A stretch of DNA of 64,000 nt from Lishizhenia tianjinensis (GCF_900116425.1 NZ_FPAS01000002.1:142537-206536), one strand, 5' to 3'; shown: positions 1 to 9,047, numbered from the stretch's first letter. Notes: generated from the letters alone by a model not told the origin. A program made the numbers and translations.

Positions 1-1629
1 AATGAAGGTGACACCAGTTTACAGCTACATGTTTTATATGGAGAGCCATGCTTACAGGGTGATGTTATTTTCAACGAGCTGATGATAGATCCTTCACCGA
101 GTTTAGGTTTACCAGAGGTGGAATACATAGAGCTATACAATCGATCGGAGAAGTTGATTAATCTGCATCAGTTCTTATTGGTAAATGATGAGGATACACT
201 GTCCTTAGCTCAAGGTTGGTTAAGGCCTAATACTTATGTTCTGCTATGTTCTCCAGCGGATACCACTTATTTTACCAACTGCATAGGTGTTGTTTCTTTT
301 CCCAATTTGAGTAACAATGAAGATAAGTTTGTTTTGATAGATACTTTGGGAGAAGTATTGGATGAAATTGCCTACAATGCGGACTATTTTCAGGGAGAAG
401 TTGAAGCCGGAAATGGTCGAAGTTTGGCCCTTAAATTTCCCAACTATTTCTGTAAATCATCCCAAGCGTGGGAGGGGAGTTCAGCTCCCGTGGGTGGGAG
501 TCCTGGAAAGGCAAATTTTAATGTACACTGGGAGTATGACACACAAGTTCCTCGAGTAGAGTTTATAGAGATCCTTGACACTTCAAGCCTAGGTTTTCAT
601 TTTAATGAAAGCATGGAATACGCAGATTTTTCAGGTGATACGCTAATAATACCAGACGTTGAGGTTGTGGCTAGTGCGTGGCTAGATAATACTCTCAAGC
701 TCCGATGGGCGCAAGCCTTTCCTCTTAATGAATATATAACATTAAAATTCCATCCTATAGCTGATTGCAATGGCAATTTTATGGATACAACGGTAAGCGT
801 ACTTATACCTGATCGCGTCCAAACGGGTGATGTGATTATAAGTGAGGTGTTGTTTAACCCCGTAACGGGTGGTAGTGATTACGTTGAACTTTACAATCGA
901 AGCGAAAAATATATTTCACTCAAAGGTGTTGGACTTGGTAAGAGCGAGGAGGATATGATTTTTATTGATACCCCTTTGATTCTCGCTCCGTATGCCTATG
1001 TCTATTTTTCGGCAGATGTAAGTTTTCAAGAAAAGCATTATCCTTTTGTTGGGGTTCAAAATGGATGGGAAATGAATTTACCTAATTTTCCAAACGACAG
1101 TGGTCGCGTAATTTTAGCCGATTCTTTTACGATTTATGACGTGTTTGTTTATTCAGAAAAAATGCATTTTCAATATTTCGAGGATGTCAACGGTGTTTCC
1201 TTGGAGCGCGTAAATTTGATGGAAGATGAGGCGCAATGGTACAGTGCAGGTAGCGCAGTGAATTATGGTACTCCTGGGTATAAAAACTCTCAATTCTCAA
1301 CGGTGGAGGGTACGGCTTCTCTTACAGTTTCGCCTCAAATTATCACACCAAATGGCGATGGGGAAAAAGATTTTACATCAATTTATTATTCGTTTGAGGC
1401 CCTTAAATATATGTTAACCCTGAAAATATACAATGAAGAGGGTGTGTTGGTTAAGATATTGAAAAACAATGTTTTAAATGGCGATTCTGGTTTTTCTAAC
1501 TGGTCAGGGTTTGATGAAAATAATCACTTGTGTGGCATAGGAAATTACATAGTTGTTGCAGAATTTCTTGACCTGGAGACACAGCAATTGCAAGTATGTC
1601 GACAAATTCTTATCTTGAGTGGGAAATAA
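1..1629 (+). CDS. Lamin-tail-domain surface protein, 5' end outside window
   Basis: The reading frame is open from the first base, so the gene begins upstream of the window; the ATG at 82 lies inside a domain and is not the start. Two lamin-tail-domain (LTD) modules can be seen. One begins near base 61 (GDVIFNELM followed by a VEYIELYNRS segment) and the other near base 826 (GDVIISEVLFNP followed by DYVELYNRS). A C-terminal immunoglobulin-like domain of FlgD/gliding-motility type starts near base 1318 (ITPNGDGEKD) and runs to the stop. Such C-terminal domains are typical of proteins exported by type IX secretion in Bacteroidota, so a cell-surface or secreted location is inferred. No catalytic domain is visible in the part present, and the function is unknown. 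Confidence 0.8.
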   Translation, partial: NEGDTSLQLHVLYGEPCLQGDVIFNELMIDPSPSLGLPEVEYIELYNRSEKLINLHQFLLVNDEDTLSLAQGWLRPNTYVLLCSPADTTYFTNCIGVVSFPNLSNNEDKFVLIDTLGEVLDEIAYNADYFQGEVEAGNGRSLALKFPNYFCKSSQAWEGSSAPVGGSPGKANFNVHWEYDTQVPRVEFIEILDTSSLGFHFNESMEYADFSGDTLIIPDVEVVASAWLDNTLKLRWAQAFPLNEYITLKFHPIADCNGNFMDTTVSVLIPDRVQTGDVIISEVLFNPVTGGSDYVELYNRSEKYISLKGVGLGKSEEDMIFIDTPLILAPYAYVYFSADVSFQEKHYPFVGVQNGWEMNLPNFPNDSGRVILADSFTIYDVFVYSEKMHFQYFEDVNGVSLERVNLMEDEAQWYSAGSAVNYGTPGYKNSQFSTVEGTASLTVSPQIITPNGDGEKDFTSIYYSFEALKYMLTLKIYNEEGVLVKILKNNVLNGDSGFSNWSGFDENNHLCGIGNYIVVAEFLDLETQQLQVCRQILILSGK

Positions 1630-1638
1630 AATCTACTT

Positions 1639-2112
1639 ATGATGAAAGGAATGAAGAAAATGTTGGTTGCGCTTGCATTTATTGCAGGTGGAATTGGAGT
1701 TGCATCGGCGCAGAATTACAATAATGCGCTTGGTTTGCGATTTGGTTCATACGGAGATGGAGCTTTAAACTTAAAGCACATGTTAGGAGGTTCTAATGCG
1801 ATTGAAGCTACTTTAGGAGGTGGATCACATCACCTTTACTTAGAAGGACTTTACGAATGGAACTGGGATTTAAGCGGAGGTTTAAATTGGTATTTAGGTG
1901 CAGGTGCTGGAGCCTTTATGTGGGGTGATGGTCACAACAATGATAAATTCGAAGATGGATTTGCATTAAGTGCACGTGGAGTTATCGGTCTTGAATACAC
2001 TTTTGACTTCCCATTAAACTTAGCCTTACATACAGGGCCAAGAATTGGTATCATCAATGGACCTGGTTATGCAGGTTGGGGTGGTTCTTTGGCCATAAGA
2101 TATGCATGGTAA
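1639..2112 (+). CDS. Small outer-membrane beta-barrel-like protein
   Basis: A 157-aa protein with a clear signal peptide (hydrophobic stretch about residues 7-23, cut after ASAQ). The mature part is rich in Gly, Tyr, Trp and Phe with alternating hydrophobic residues. The pattern LNWYLGAGAGAF and a C-terminal stretch ending in AIRYAW, with a terminal aromatic residue, are usual for small outer-membrane barrels of the OmpW/porin-like type. It begins 9 bases after the upstream gene and is followed by a strong hairpin terminator, so it may be cotranscribed with that gene. The barrel assignment is inference from composition. Confidence 0.7.
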   Translation: MMKGMKKMLVALAFIAGGIGVASAQNYNNALGLRFGSYGDGALNLKHMLGGSNAIEATLGGGSHHLYLEGLYEWNWDLSGGLNWYLGAGAGAFMWGDGHNNDKFEDGFALSARGVIGLEYTFDFPLNLALHTGPRIGIINGPGYAGWGGSLAIRYAW

Positions 2113-2129
2113 TCTTTAGAAGAAAGATA

Positions 2130-2161
2130 AAAAAAGCGGACGTTAATGTGTCCGCTTTTTT
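2130..2161. terminator. Bidirectional rho-independent terminator
   Basis: A perfect 12-bp stem (AAAAAAGCGGAC / GTCCGCTTTTTT) with an 8-base loop sits between the convergent genes ending at 2112 (+) and 2161 (-). The A-run and T-run on either side make it usable in both directions. Confidence 0.9.
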
Positions 2162-3054
2162 TATGCATCTGTTTTACTGATAATATGTAGATCTCTTTGT
2201 GGGAAAGGAATAGAAATGTTGTGTTTAGCCAAGCTCTTGTAGATTTCAATGCGCAAATTGCTTTTTAAATTATCCACAGTAAAGGCTTGTCTTGTCCAGA
2301 AGATAAGTTCAAAGTCTAAGGACGAATCTCCGAAGTTTTTGAACCTAACAAAAGGTTGAGGACTTTGTTCAATTTCTTGCATGTTGGCCATACAACTTTG
2401 AAGTATTTCAATCACTTCTTCCACGTCAGAACCGTAAGCTACACCTATGTCAACCATAAATCGTACGCTTCCGTGATTGTGACTCCAGTTAATTACCTTT
2501 TCGGTTACAAATTTGGAGTTAGGTATAATGATGGTAACATTTTCTCGTGTAATGAGTTTAGAGTTTCTTAGGTTTATTTCTTCAACCTGACCAATGATGC
2601 CATCTACTTCTATGATCTCCTTCACTTTTATTGTTCCCTCGAATAGTAAGAAAACACCAGAGACAAAATCGGCAAATATGTTTTGAAGTCCCATACCCAC
2701 CCCAACTAAAAGTGCTGCTGAACCAGCAAGAAGTACAGAGACTTTAATGCCAACCGAGTCTAGCATAATGACTATACTGATTACCCAAACAAAGTACTTT
2801 ACCAATAGGTAAATGGAATGTCTACGTTTAAATTCTTCTTGTTCTAGTTGTTTTTTTGGCGGATTTTCTATGATCCTCTTAAGCAGTTTTAATACAACTA
2901 GCGTGATACCAAAAATGATAAGTAATACACCTATATCTATTATTTTTAGACTATAGTTTTCAACTGAGCTCAATAAATCATAGCCCAGGATATCATTAAA
3001 AGTTTCGAAAGATTTTGAACTTTCTATGTTGAGAATGTCCAAGAAGAATTGCAT
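2161..3054 (-). CDS. MscS-family mechanosensitive ion channel
   Basis: A 297-aa membrane protein. There are hydrophobic helices at about residues 35-60, 85-105 and 108-130. The MscS pore helix and beta domain follow (GSAALLVGVGMGLQN, then FADFVSGVFLLFEGTIKVKEI). The IPNSKFV segment and a C-terminal alpha/beta domain end the protein, which is close to the length of E. coli MscS (286 aa). It is expected to act in the inner membrane as a tension-gated channel that releases solutes on osmotic downshock. It starts 4 bases after the stop of a second MscS-type gene, in an operon headed by an ECF sigma factor. Confidence 0.9.
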   Translation of the reverse strand: MQFFLDILNIESSKSFETFNDILGYDLLSSVENYSLKIIDIGVLLIIFGITLVVLKLLKRIIENPPKKQLEQEEFKRRHSIYLLVKYFVWVISIVIMLDSVGIKVSVLLAGSAALLVGVGMGLQNIFADFVSGVFLLFEGTIKVKEIIEVDGIIGQVEEINLRNSKLITRENVTIIIPNSKFVTEKVINWSHNHGSVRFMVDIGVAYGSDVEEVIEILQSCMANMQEIEQSPQPFVRFKNFGDSSLDFELIFWTRQAFTVDNLKSNLRIEIYKSLAKHNISIPFPQRDLHIISKTDA

Positions 3055-3058
3055 AGTG

Positions 3059-3874
3059 CTATTTAATTATTTTATAATAATTCGAGTAAAATGTATCGGA
3101 TGGGAAAATGTGTTTTTCTTTCTCCGTTTCTAAGATAACAGAAGTTCTTGAGATGGAAACAACTGTGCCTGTAATATTATTGATTTCAACCTTATCCCCA
3201 AGCTCAAGGTTTGATCTATTATAGTGGGTTTTGATAATGTCTGTAACAACGTTTTTACTTCCTAAACCTATGGCCAATGAAAGTATTAAGGCAAAGGCTC
3301 CCAAGATGATATAAATATGCGATGAAATTAGAGTGATATCTAATCCTGCTTGAGAAAGGGAAGTTAAGATAATGATGACCAGCAAGAAGTAAAACAAAAT
3401 GTCACTTACAAATGCGCCCAAACCGAGTCCCATAGATTGTGTAATGGATTTCACTGATTTTTTTAGGAATTTGGCCAAGGTATAACCCAGAATAAAAATG
3501 AGAAGCGCACTCATTATTTTAGGTAGGTATTGTATCAAAGCGGTTAGTTCTTGCGACACATTAGTCCAACCTATGCTTTCAGCAGCTCCAACTATGGCCA
3601 ACAAAAAAACTAACCAATAAACGATTTTAGACACGATTACAGGTAAGCTAAATTCGAAATTGAGTTTATCACTTAAATCATCCACGTTTAAAGCACTGGC
3701 AACTTTAGAGTTTTTAGTACGGTTGAGAACGCGTAAAACAACATAGGCTAATAGTTTGGCCATTAACCAACCAACAAGTAGTATGAGTAAACCAAATAAG
3801 AGTGTAGGCAGTATTTCTAGGGTTTCTTGCCAAAGGATGTCAAAGGTTTCTTTAAGTCTATTTACGTTCGTCAT
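3059..3874 (-). CDS. MscS-like channel with N-terminal TM-helix repeats
   Basis: About 271 aa from the ATG at 3874 (MTNVNRLKET); the frame stays open upstream to 3919, but that would overlap the preceding gene by more. Several hydrophobic helices come first, including the conserved TM-helix type (LLFGLLILLVGWLMAKLL and KIMSALLIFILGYTLAKFL). A pore-like helix (AIGLGSKNVVTDIIKTHYNR) and a short beta domain (LELGDKVEINNITGTV) follow. The protein stops soon after this beta domain, so it lacks the long C-terminal cage seen in the neighbouring channel. It probably acts as a small mechanosensitive channel or as a partner subunit of that neighbour, 4 bases downstream. Confidence 0.82.
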   Translation of the reverse strand: MTNVNRLKETFDILWQETLEILPTLLFGLLILLVGWLMAKLLAYVVLRVLNRTKNSKVASALNVDDLSDKLNFEFSLPVIVSKIVYWLVFLLAIVGAAESIGWTNVSQELTALIQYLPKIMSALLIFILGYTLAKFLKKSVKSITQSMGLGLGAFVSDILFYFLLVIIILTSLSQAGLDITLISSHIYIILGAFALILSLAIGLGSKNVVTDIIKTHYNRSNLELGDKVEINNITGTVVSISRTSVILETEKEKHIFPSDTFYSNYYKIIK

Positions 3875-4052
3875 TTTTGCGGTTTTTTTGAAGTGTATTA
3901 AATAAAGTATAGCTAGCATCCGGGAGGTTTTTAAAGAATAACTCTCCCATTTCCTTCATGAATATATATCTGCGGGCAGATTTGATTACCCGCGATTTTA
4001 TTTCCTCAGGAGCAATATTTTGATGCATGTATTGGTTTAAAAGTTCTTTCAA
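3858..4052 (-). CDS. Small hypothetical protein between sigma factor and channels
   Basis: A 64-aa charged, mostly helical protein without signal peptide or membrane segment. It begins 20 bases after the sigma-factor stop and overlaps the start of the downstream channel gene by 17 bases, which fits translational coupling. The first codon is TTG; an ATG eight codons later (4028) is an alternative start. The position directly after an ECF sigma factor suggests a regulatory partner, but no anti-sigma motif is recognisable. Coding status is inferred from the tight packing. Confidence 0.6.
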   Translation of the reverse strand: MKELLNQYMHQNIAPEEIKSRVIKSARRYIFMKEMGELFFKNLPDASYTLFNTLQKNRKNDERK

Positions 4053-4072
4053 AATAATGATAGTTATAGAGT

Positions 4073-4696
4073 TTAAAAATAAAAGGCATTGCCAATTAGA
4101 AGCAGCAAAGTGTTGAGGGAGTTCTTATTGGTTAAATTAAATTTTAGCTTATTTCTGGTGCGCATCAATTTCATTTTTGTAGAGCTCAAACCTAGTTGTA
4201 AATACTCTGCTATTTCAGAAACCGTTAAACCCTCCCAGTAGTGAAGCACGAGTATAAGTCTTTCTGTATCGTTCAATTTATCAATTTCTTCCTTTAACCT
4301 TTCTGCATCTTCTGATGATGCATCTACTTCTGGTAGATGATAGACGGCCTCATTTTCTAGTGCATAGATCAAATCTTCAGTTTCTTCAGTTAGTTTTTTT
4401 TCAACCCTGAAATAATCAACACAATGGTTGTAAACGATTCTACTGATCCATGCTTCTAGTCTTTTTGGGTCTTCTATGGTATCAATTTTTTGGAAAGCTT
4501 TGAGAAATACATCGTGGGTAGCATCTTTGGCGAGCTCCTCGTCTTTTAGTATGAAAAAACATCGGTTGTACACGGTATGGTTTAATCCATCATAGAGTTC
4601 CCCCAACGCTTTAAGTTCGTTTTGCTTTAATCGTGTAATGATGTCCGAATAATCAATTTCTTCCATGTTTGTAATAAATGTAGGAGTTGTATGCAT
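4073..4696 (-). CDS. ECF-type RNA polymerase sigma-70 factor
   Basis: A 207-aa protein with the two helical domains of ECF sigma factors. Region 2 covers about residues 30-100 (LAKDATHDVFLKAFQKID). Region 4 covers about residues 140-190 (LNDTERLILVLHYWEGLTVSEIAEYLQ, followed by MKLMRTRNKLK). An internal ATG at 4666 (MEEIDYSD) is an equally plausible start. The C-terminus ends in a short hydrophobic stretch (LNTLLLLIGNAFYF). It is the first gene of an apparent operon with a small protein and two mechanosensitive channels, which suggests that it responds to envelope or osmotic stress; this is inference from context. Confidence 0.88.
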   Translation of the reverse strand: MHTTPTFITNMEEIDYSDIITRLKQNELKALGELYDGLNHTVYNRCFFILKDEELAKDATHDVFLKAFQKIDTIEDPKRLEAWISRIVYNHCVDYFRVEKKLTEETEDLIYALENEAVYHLPEVDASSEDAERLKEEIDKLNDTERLILVLHYWEGLTVSEIAEYLQLGLSSTKMKLMRTRNKLKFNLTNKNSLNTLLLLIGNAFYF

Positions 4697-4703
4697 ACCA
4701 AAA

Positions 4704-4729
4704 CGAACCGCTATTAATATAACGGTTCG
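4704..4729. repeat. Inverted repeat upstream of the ECF sigma gene
   Basis: Two 7-bp arms, CGAACCG and CGGTTCG, flank a 12-base AT-rich spacer in the leader region of the sigma-factor gene, 8 bases before the longest possible start. It could be an operator for a dimeric regulator or a leader hairpin. The rest of 4697-4830 holds no recognisable gene. Confidence 0.5.
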
Positions 4730-4830
4730 CCATTCGGTTTTAGTTGTAAAGGGTATAGTTAAAATTGAAAGGGTTTATCTTTTTTTATCTCAACTACTAC
4801 TAAGTTGACGTATTCAAAAGAGTTTGGTCA

Positions 4831-4858
4831 CAAAAAAAGTCACAAAAATTTTGTGACT
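4831..4858 (-). terminator. Terminator of the acpP-fabF-rnc-pyk operon
   Basis: On the minus strand a stem AGTCACAAAA / TTTTGTGACT is followed by a run of seven T, 30 bases after the pyk stop codon. Confidence 0.85.
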
Positions 4859-4888
4859 CTATATTCGTTGTGTTTCAGTAAATATTCG

Positions 4889-6307
4889 TTACTCCACGTA
4901 GCTTAATTTCAACATGTTTGAACGTCCTTTTTCTTCAATTGGAATAGAAGTAATGTTGATCATTAATTCACCTTGTTGTAATCTGTTTTCTTTTTTCAAT
5001 AAGTATTTGATATCAGCAATGGTGTGATCTGTACTAACCATTTTATCATAGTAGAAGGCATGTACACCCCAAACCAAGTTTAACTGCGTTAAAATGGCCT
5101 TATTACTCGTAAATACGAAGATGTTGGCCTTTGGTCTTTGCGATGCAATTTTGTACGCTGTGTAGCCAGAGAATGACATAGTAACGATGGCATCTGCTTC
5201 TACACGTTGCGCTAAACGAACGGCATTAAAACAAATACTGTCTGAGATAAACCTTTCTTGGTTTTTTTCCGGTAATTCTTCTTTGTGATAAATACCATCG
5301 AAGCTTTCTACCTTCGTAACAATTTTACTCATGGCTTCTATGACTTCTAAAGGATATTTACCCACAGAAGTTTCTCCAGAAAGCATCACGGCATCAGCTC
5401 CGTCTAAAACTGCGTTAGCCACGTCATTAACCTCTGCTCTTGTAGGTGTGATGTTCTCTATCATAGATTCCATCATCTGCGTTGCTACAATAACGGGTTT
5501 TGCGTGTTGATATCCTTTTTGAATGATGAGTTTTTGAACCAATGGCACATCTTGCATAGGAATTTCAACTCCTAAATCTCCACGGGCTACCATCAAGGCA
5601 TCACTCTGCTTAACGATTTCGTCCAAATCTTCTACCGCTTCTGGTTTTTCTATTTTAGCGATAACCTTTGCAGAGTTGTGTTGTGCAGAAATAATGTGCT
5701 TTAATTCTATGATGTCTCTAGCTGATCTCACAAAAGAAAGACCTATCCAGTCTACCTTGTGGGCTAAAGCAAAATCCAAATCTTCTCTATCTTTTTTCGT
5801 TAAAGAAGGCATAGAAATCTTGGTTTGTGGTAAGTTCACACCTTTCTTCGAAGAAAGGGTTCCACCATGTACCACTTTCGCTTTGATAATTTCTCCGTCA
5901 GAGGAGATCACTTCAATTTGTAATTTACCATCGTCTAACAAAATCAATTCACCTTGTTTAACATCTTTAGGTAATTGCTCATAATTGATAGCAATGCGTT
6001 CTGCTGTTCCTAAGTGGTCTTTGTCTGTACAGATTTCTATCTCTTTACCATTGATGAGTTCAATGGCGTTGTTTTCGACCTCTCTTACACGTATTTTAGG
6101 ACCTTGTAGATCGGCTAAAAGTGCGACGTTAGATCCTAATTCAGCATTGATTTCACGAACAGTTTGTATGACTTTCAAATGGTCTTCGTGTGAACCATGA
6201 GAAAAATTTAATCGAGCAACATTAAGTCCTGCTTGTATCATTTTCTTCAACATTTTTTTTGGAGAAGAAGAAGGACCTATGGTTGCAACTATTTTCGTTT
6301 TTTTCAT
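4889..6307 (-). CDS. pyk: Pyruvate kinase
   Basis: A 472-aa enzyme that makes pyruvate and ATP from phosphoenolpyruvate and ADP in glycolysis. It begins with TKIVATIGPSS and carries the expected motifs in order: NFSHGSHEDH, LADLQGPKIRV, LSFVRSARD, the active-site lysine segment KVIAKIEKPEA, MVARGDLGVEIP, ATQMMESM and the ALD signature around DGADAVMLSGETSVGKYP. The length is usual for bacterial type II pyruvate kinases. It is the last gene of the acpP-fabF-rnc operon, one base after the IPExxxVDY gene, and is followed by a terminator. Confidence 0.98.
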   Translation of the reverse strand: MKKTKIVATIGPSSSPKKMLKKMIQAGLNVARLNFSHGSHEDHLKVIQTVREINAELGSNVALLADLQGPKIRVREVENNAIELINGKEIEICTDKDHLGTAERIAINYEQLPKDVKQGELILLDDGKLQIEVISSDGEIIKAKVVHGGTLSSKKGVNLPQTKISMPSLTKKDREDLDFALAHKVDWIGLSFVRSARDIIELKHIISAQHNSAKVIAKIEKPEAVEDLDEIVKQSDALMVARGDLGVEIPMQDVPLVQKLIIQKGYQHAKPVIVATQMMESMIENITPTRAEVNDVANAVLDGADAVMLSGETSVGKYPLEVIEAMSKIVTKVESFDGIYHKEELPEKNQERFISDSICFNAVRLAQRVEADAIVTMSFSGYTAYKIASQRPKANIFVFTSNKAILTQLNLVWGVHAFYYDKMVSTDHTIADIKYLLKKENRLQQGELMINITSIPIEEKGRSNMLKLSYVE

Positions 6308-6308
6308 C

Positions 6309-6728
6309 TTAAAAAATTAATTTATCGGCAGATTTTAGTTCCTCTGGATCAAAAATTACCGCGGTTAATATAGTTGATATTGTTTTCATTTGTGTTACCA
6401 AATCATCAATATCAACGCTGACGTTTTCTCGAATAACAAGAAAGTAGTCTATTTGTTGTTTCTCCGGCATTAAGTATTTGCCTTCGCTTTTGTTTTTAAT
6501 GAGATAGTACTCTGTGTTCTCCACAGGATCTATATAGTCGTAGAAGGAATGCGTGCTCACAACACTGCCTTTTTTGTTAGAAACGGCAAAGGCTTCCTCT
6601 GCTTTCTTTAAGCCCAATTGTAAGGCCTCATTTAAGCTCCAGCATAATCTATAATCACTGTGATGACAACATATGCCGATGAGGTCGTAATCGTAGTCAG
6701 ACTCTAAAGTAAGTAAATGTTTGGCCAT
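6309..6728 (-). CDS. IPExxxVDY family protein
   Basis: A 139-aa soluble protein of a Bacteroidota family named after a conserved motif, present here as MPEKQQIDY near residue 87. The N-terminal DYDLIGICCHHSDYRLCW segment is also typical. The family's function is not known. It usually lies beside pyruvate kinase and RNase III, as here: it is 67 bases after rnc and one base before pyk. There is no signal peptide or membrane segment, so it is probably cytoplasmic. Confidence 0.88.
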   Translation of the reverse strand: MAKHLLTLESDYDYDLIGICCHHSDYRLCWSLNEALQLGLKKAEEAFAVSNKKGSVVSTHSFYDYIDPVENTEYYLIKNKSEGKYLMPEKQQIDYFLVIRENVSVDIDDLVTQMKTISTILTAVIFDPEELKSADKLIF

Positions 6729-6795
6729 AATTATTCACTATAAAGTAAAGGTAACAATATTCGTAAATAAGATGGTGGTCGATAGACGCAAGGAG

Positions 6796-7521
6796 TTAGA
6801 TTTCTCCCATCAATAGTAAGGTCTCCTTAGAGGCGGCTTGTTCAGCTATCTTTTTTGAGCTTCCAGAACCCATTCCAAAGGATTTGTTTTGAATGATAAC
6901 TTCCACTTGATAGTTCCATTTGTGCCCTAAATTCTCTTCTTTCAAAACCTTGAAATCCAAAGGGAGTTTATTTTTTTGAGCCCAGATGTACAATTTAGAT
7001 TTAAAATCTATTTCTTCTTCCAGAAGGGTGTTTAAATCTGTGTACTTTCTAAAAATGTGGTATTTCACCGTTTTGTACACGGCTTGGTAACCACCGTCTA
7101 GGTAGATAGCACCAAAAATGGCTTCGAGCGCATTTCCTTCAAGTGTACTCACCTTAATGGTACGACCTTTTTGGTAAATAATGTGATCGATTAAACCTAT
7201 CTCTGCTGCTATAGCAGAAAGTGATTTACGGTTAACCACTTTAGATTTAATTTTGGTTAAATACCCTTCGTCTTCTTTTGGAAATTTTTCAAATAGATAG
7301 TCTGCAACGATGGCGTCAAAGATGGCATCACCGAGAAATTCTAGACGTTCATTCGACCTTAATTTCTTTGAAGTGTTGGCAATAGATTTATGCGTTAACG
7401 CTTCTTTGAAAAGACGTAGTTTTTTAGGCCTATATCCGAAACGCTCTATTATGAAGCGAATCAGTATAAGATCCTGTTTACTTTTAGTAGAAGATCGAAA
7501 TTGAAAAAATCGTCGTAACAA
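6796..7521 (-). CDS. rnc: Ribonuclease III
   Basis: A 241-aa double-strand-specific endoribonuclease that processes rRNA precursors and structured mRNAs. The catalytic domain shows the signature NERLEFLGDAI and the later acidic cluster EAIFGAIYLDGG. A double-stranded RNA-binding domain follows (DFKSKLYIWAQKNKLP through KKIAEQAASKETL). The start codon appears to be TTG at 7521, two bases after the fabF stop; no ATG lies near the expected N-terminus. It belongs to the acpP-fabF-rnc operon, an arrangement conserved in many bacteria. Confidence 0.95.
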   Translation of the reverse strand: MLRRFFQFRSSTKSKQDLILIRFIIERFGYRPKKLRLFKEALTHKSIANTSKKLRSNERLEFLGDAIFDAIVADYLFEKFPKEDEGYLTKIKSKVVNRKSLSAIAAEIGLIDHIIYQKGRTIKVSTLEGNALEAIFGAIYLDGGYQAVYKTVKYHIFRKYTDLNTLLEEEIDFKSKLYIWAQKNKLPLDFKVLKEENLGHKWNYQVEVIIQNKSFGMGSGSSKKIAEQAASKETLLLMGEI

Positions 7522-7523
7522 TC

Positions 7524-8777
7524 TTATCCTTTGAATTTTTTGAAGATCGCAGAAGTGTTGTGACCACCAAATCCAAATGTGTTAGATAAAGCAGCGTTTA
7601 CCGTTCTTTTTTGAGCTTCGTTAAAGGTGAAGTTTAACTTGTTGTCTATTTCTGGATCGTCCGTAACGTGATTAATTGTTGGAGGAACGATGTCATTTTT
7701 AACAGCCAAGATACACGCGATAGCTTCAATGGCACCAGCAGCACCTAAAAGGTGACCAGTCATTGATTTTGTAGAACTTATGTTCAAGTTGTACGCGTGC
7801 TCACCAAATACTGATTTGATAGCTTTAGTTTCAGCGATATCACCCAATGGAGTAGAAGTACCGTGTACGTTTACGTAATCGATTTCTGTAGCGTCCATGT
7901 TAGCATCTTCTAATGCAGATAACATTACATTTCTTGCTCCAATTCCTTCTGGGTGAGGAGCGGTCATGTGGTACGCATCTCCAGACATACCTCCACCTAC
8001 TAATTCAGCGTAGATTTTAGCACCTCTTTTCATGGCGTGATCGTAATCTTCAAGAATCAAAGCACCAGAACCTTCACCCAATACGAATCCGTCTCTGTCT
8101 TTATCGAACGGACGAGATGCCGTTTCAGGAGAGTCGTTACGTGTACTAAGTGCTTTCAATGCGTTGAATCCACCCATACCCATTTCGTTTACTGCAGCCT
8201 CAGAACCACCAGTAACTATAGCGTCTGCTTTTCCTAAACGGATCAAATTGAATGCATCAATGATAGCGTTAGTAGAAGAAGCACAAGCCGAAACTGTTAC
8301 GTAGTTTGGTCCGCGTAAACCATATTTAATTGAGATATGCCCTGCAGCGATATCAGCAATCATTTTTGGGATGAAGAAAGGGTTAAATCTAGGAGTGCCA
8401 TCTCCTGAGAAGAAGTTTTGCGCTTCGTCTTGGAAAGTTTTTAAACCTCCAATACCTGAACCCCAAATAACTCCGATTCTGTCTTTGTTACACTCTGCAG
8501 TGTCCAAACCAGAATCAGCCATGGCTTCTGTTGCAGAAACCATGGCATATTGTGAAAATTGATCTAATTTTCTGGCTTCTTTACGATCGATATGATCGGT
8601 AACGTTGAAATTTTTTACCTCACAAGCAAAATTCGTCTTGAATTTTGAAGCATCAAATTGTTGAATTTGAGCTGCACCGCTTTTTCCGCTAATTAATCCA
8701 GTCCAATATTCTTCAACTGTATTTCCTATTGGGGTAAGGGCACCCAATCCTGTAACAACAACTCTTTTAAGCTCCAT
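7524..8777 (-). CDS. fabF: Beta-ketoacyl-ACP synthase II
   Basis: A 417-aa condensing enzyme that elongates fatty acids by joining malonyl-ACP to acyl-ACP. It opens with RVVVTGLGALTPIG. The Cys-His-His triad is visible: cysteine in VSACASSTNAI, histidine in VNVHGTSTPLGD and histidine in KSMTGHLLGAAGA. The glycine-rich SNTFGFGGHN end is also typical. It lies 33 bases downstream of acpP, whose product carries its substrate. Confidence 0.98.
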   Translation of the reverse strand: MELKRVVVTGLGALTPIGNTVEEYWTGLISGKSGAAQIQQFDASKFKTNFACEVKNFNVTDHIDRKEARKLDQFSQYAMVSATEAMADSGLDTAECNKDRIGVIWGSGIGGLKTFQDEAQNFFSGDGTPRFNPFFIPKMIADIAAGHISIKYGLRGPNYVTVSACASSTNAIIDAFNLIRLGKADAIVTGGSEAAVNEMGMGGFNALKALSTRNDSPETASRPFDKDRDGFVLGEGSGALILEDYDHAMKRGAKIYAELVGGGMSGDAYHMTAPHPEGIGARNVMLSALEDANMDATEIDYVNVHGTSTPLGDIAETKAIKSVFGEHAYNLNISSTKSMTGHLLGAAGAIEAIACILAVKNDIVPPTINHVTDDPEIDNKLNFTFNEAQKRTVNAALSNTFGFGGHNTSAIFKKFKG

Positions 8778-8810
8778 AAAACAAATTTTACGTCAGTGAT
8801 AGTTTAAAAA

Positions 8811-9047
8811 TTACTTTGCGTTCTCTGTGATGTATGTAACAGCGTCTCCAACAGTTTGGATGTTCTCTGCTTGATCATCTGGAATAGCAATGTTAAATTC
8901 CTTTTCGAATTCCATAATTAATTCTACAGTATCCAAAGAATCTGCTCCTAAATCGTTTGTGAAAGATGCTTCAGCGTTTACTTCGCTTTCTTCAACACCT
9001 AATTTATCTACGATAATTGCTACTACTTTTGAATTGATATCAGACAT
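8811..9047 (-). CDS. acpP: Acyl carrier protein
   Basis: A 78-aa acidic protein. The phosphopantetheine attachment serine is in [12 protein letters not shown] (about residue 36). It carries growing acyl chains for the fatty-acid synthase, including the FabF product encoded next. It is the first gene of the operon running to pyk and has a good Bacteroidota-type promoter upstream. Confidence 0.98.
   Translation of the reverse strand: MSDINSKVVAIIVDKLGVEESEVNAEASFTNDLGADSLDTVELIMEFEKEFNIAIPDDQAENIQTVGDAVTYITENAK

Noticed and set aside
82-1629. Start of the lamin-tail protein at the ATG at 82
   Set aside because: The frame is open to base 1 and the first LTD domain begins before 82, so the real start lies upstream of the window.
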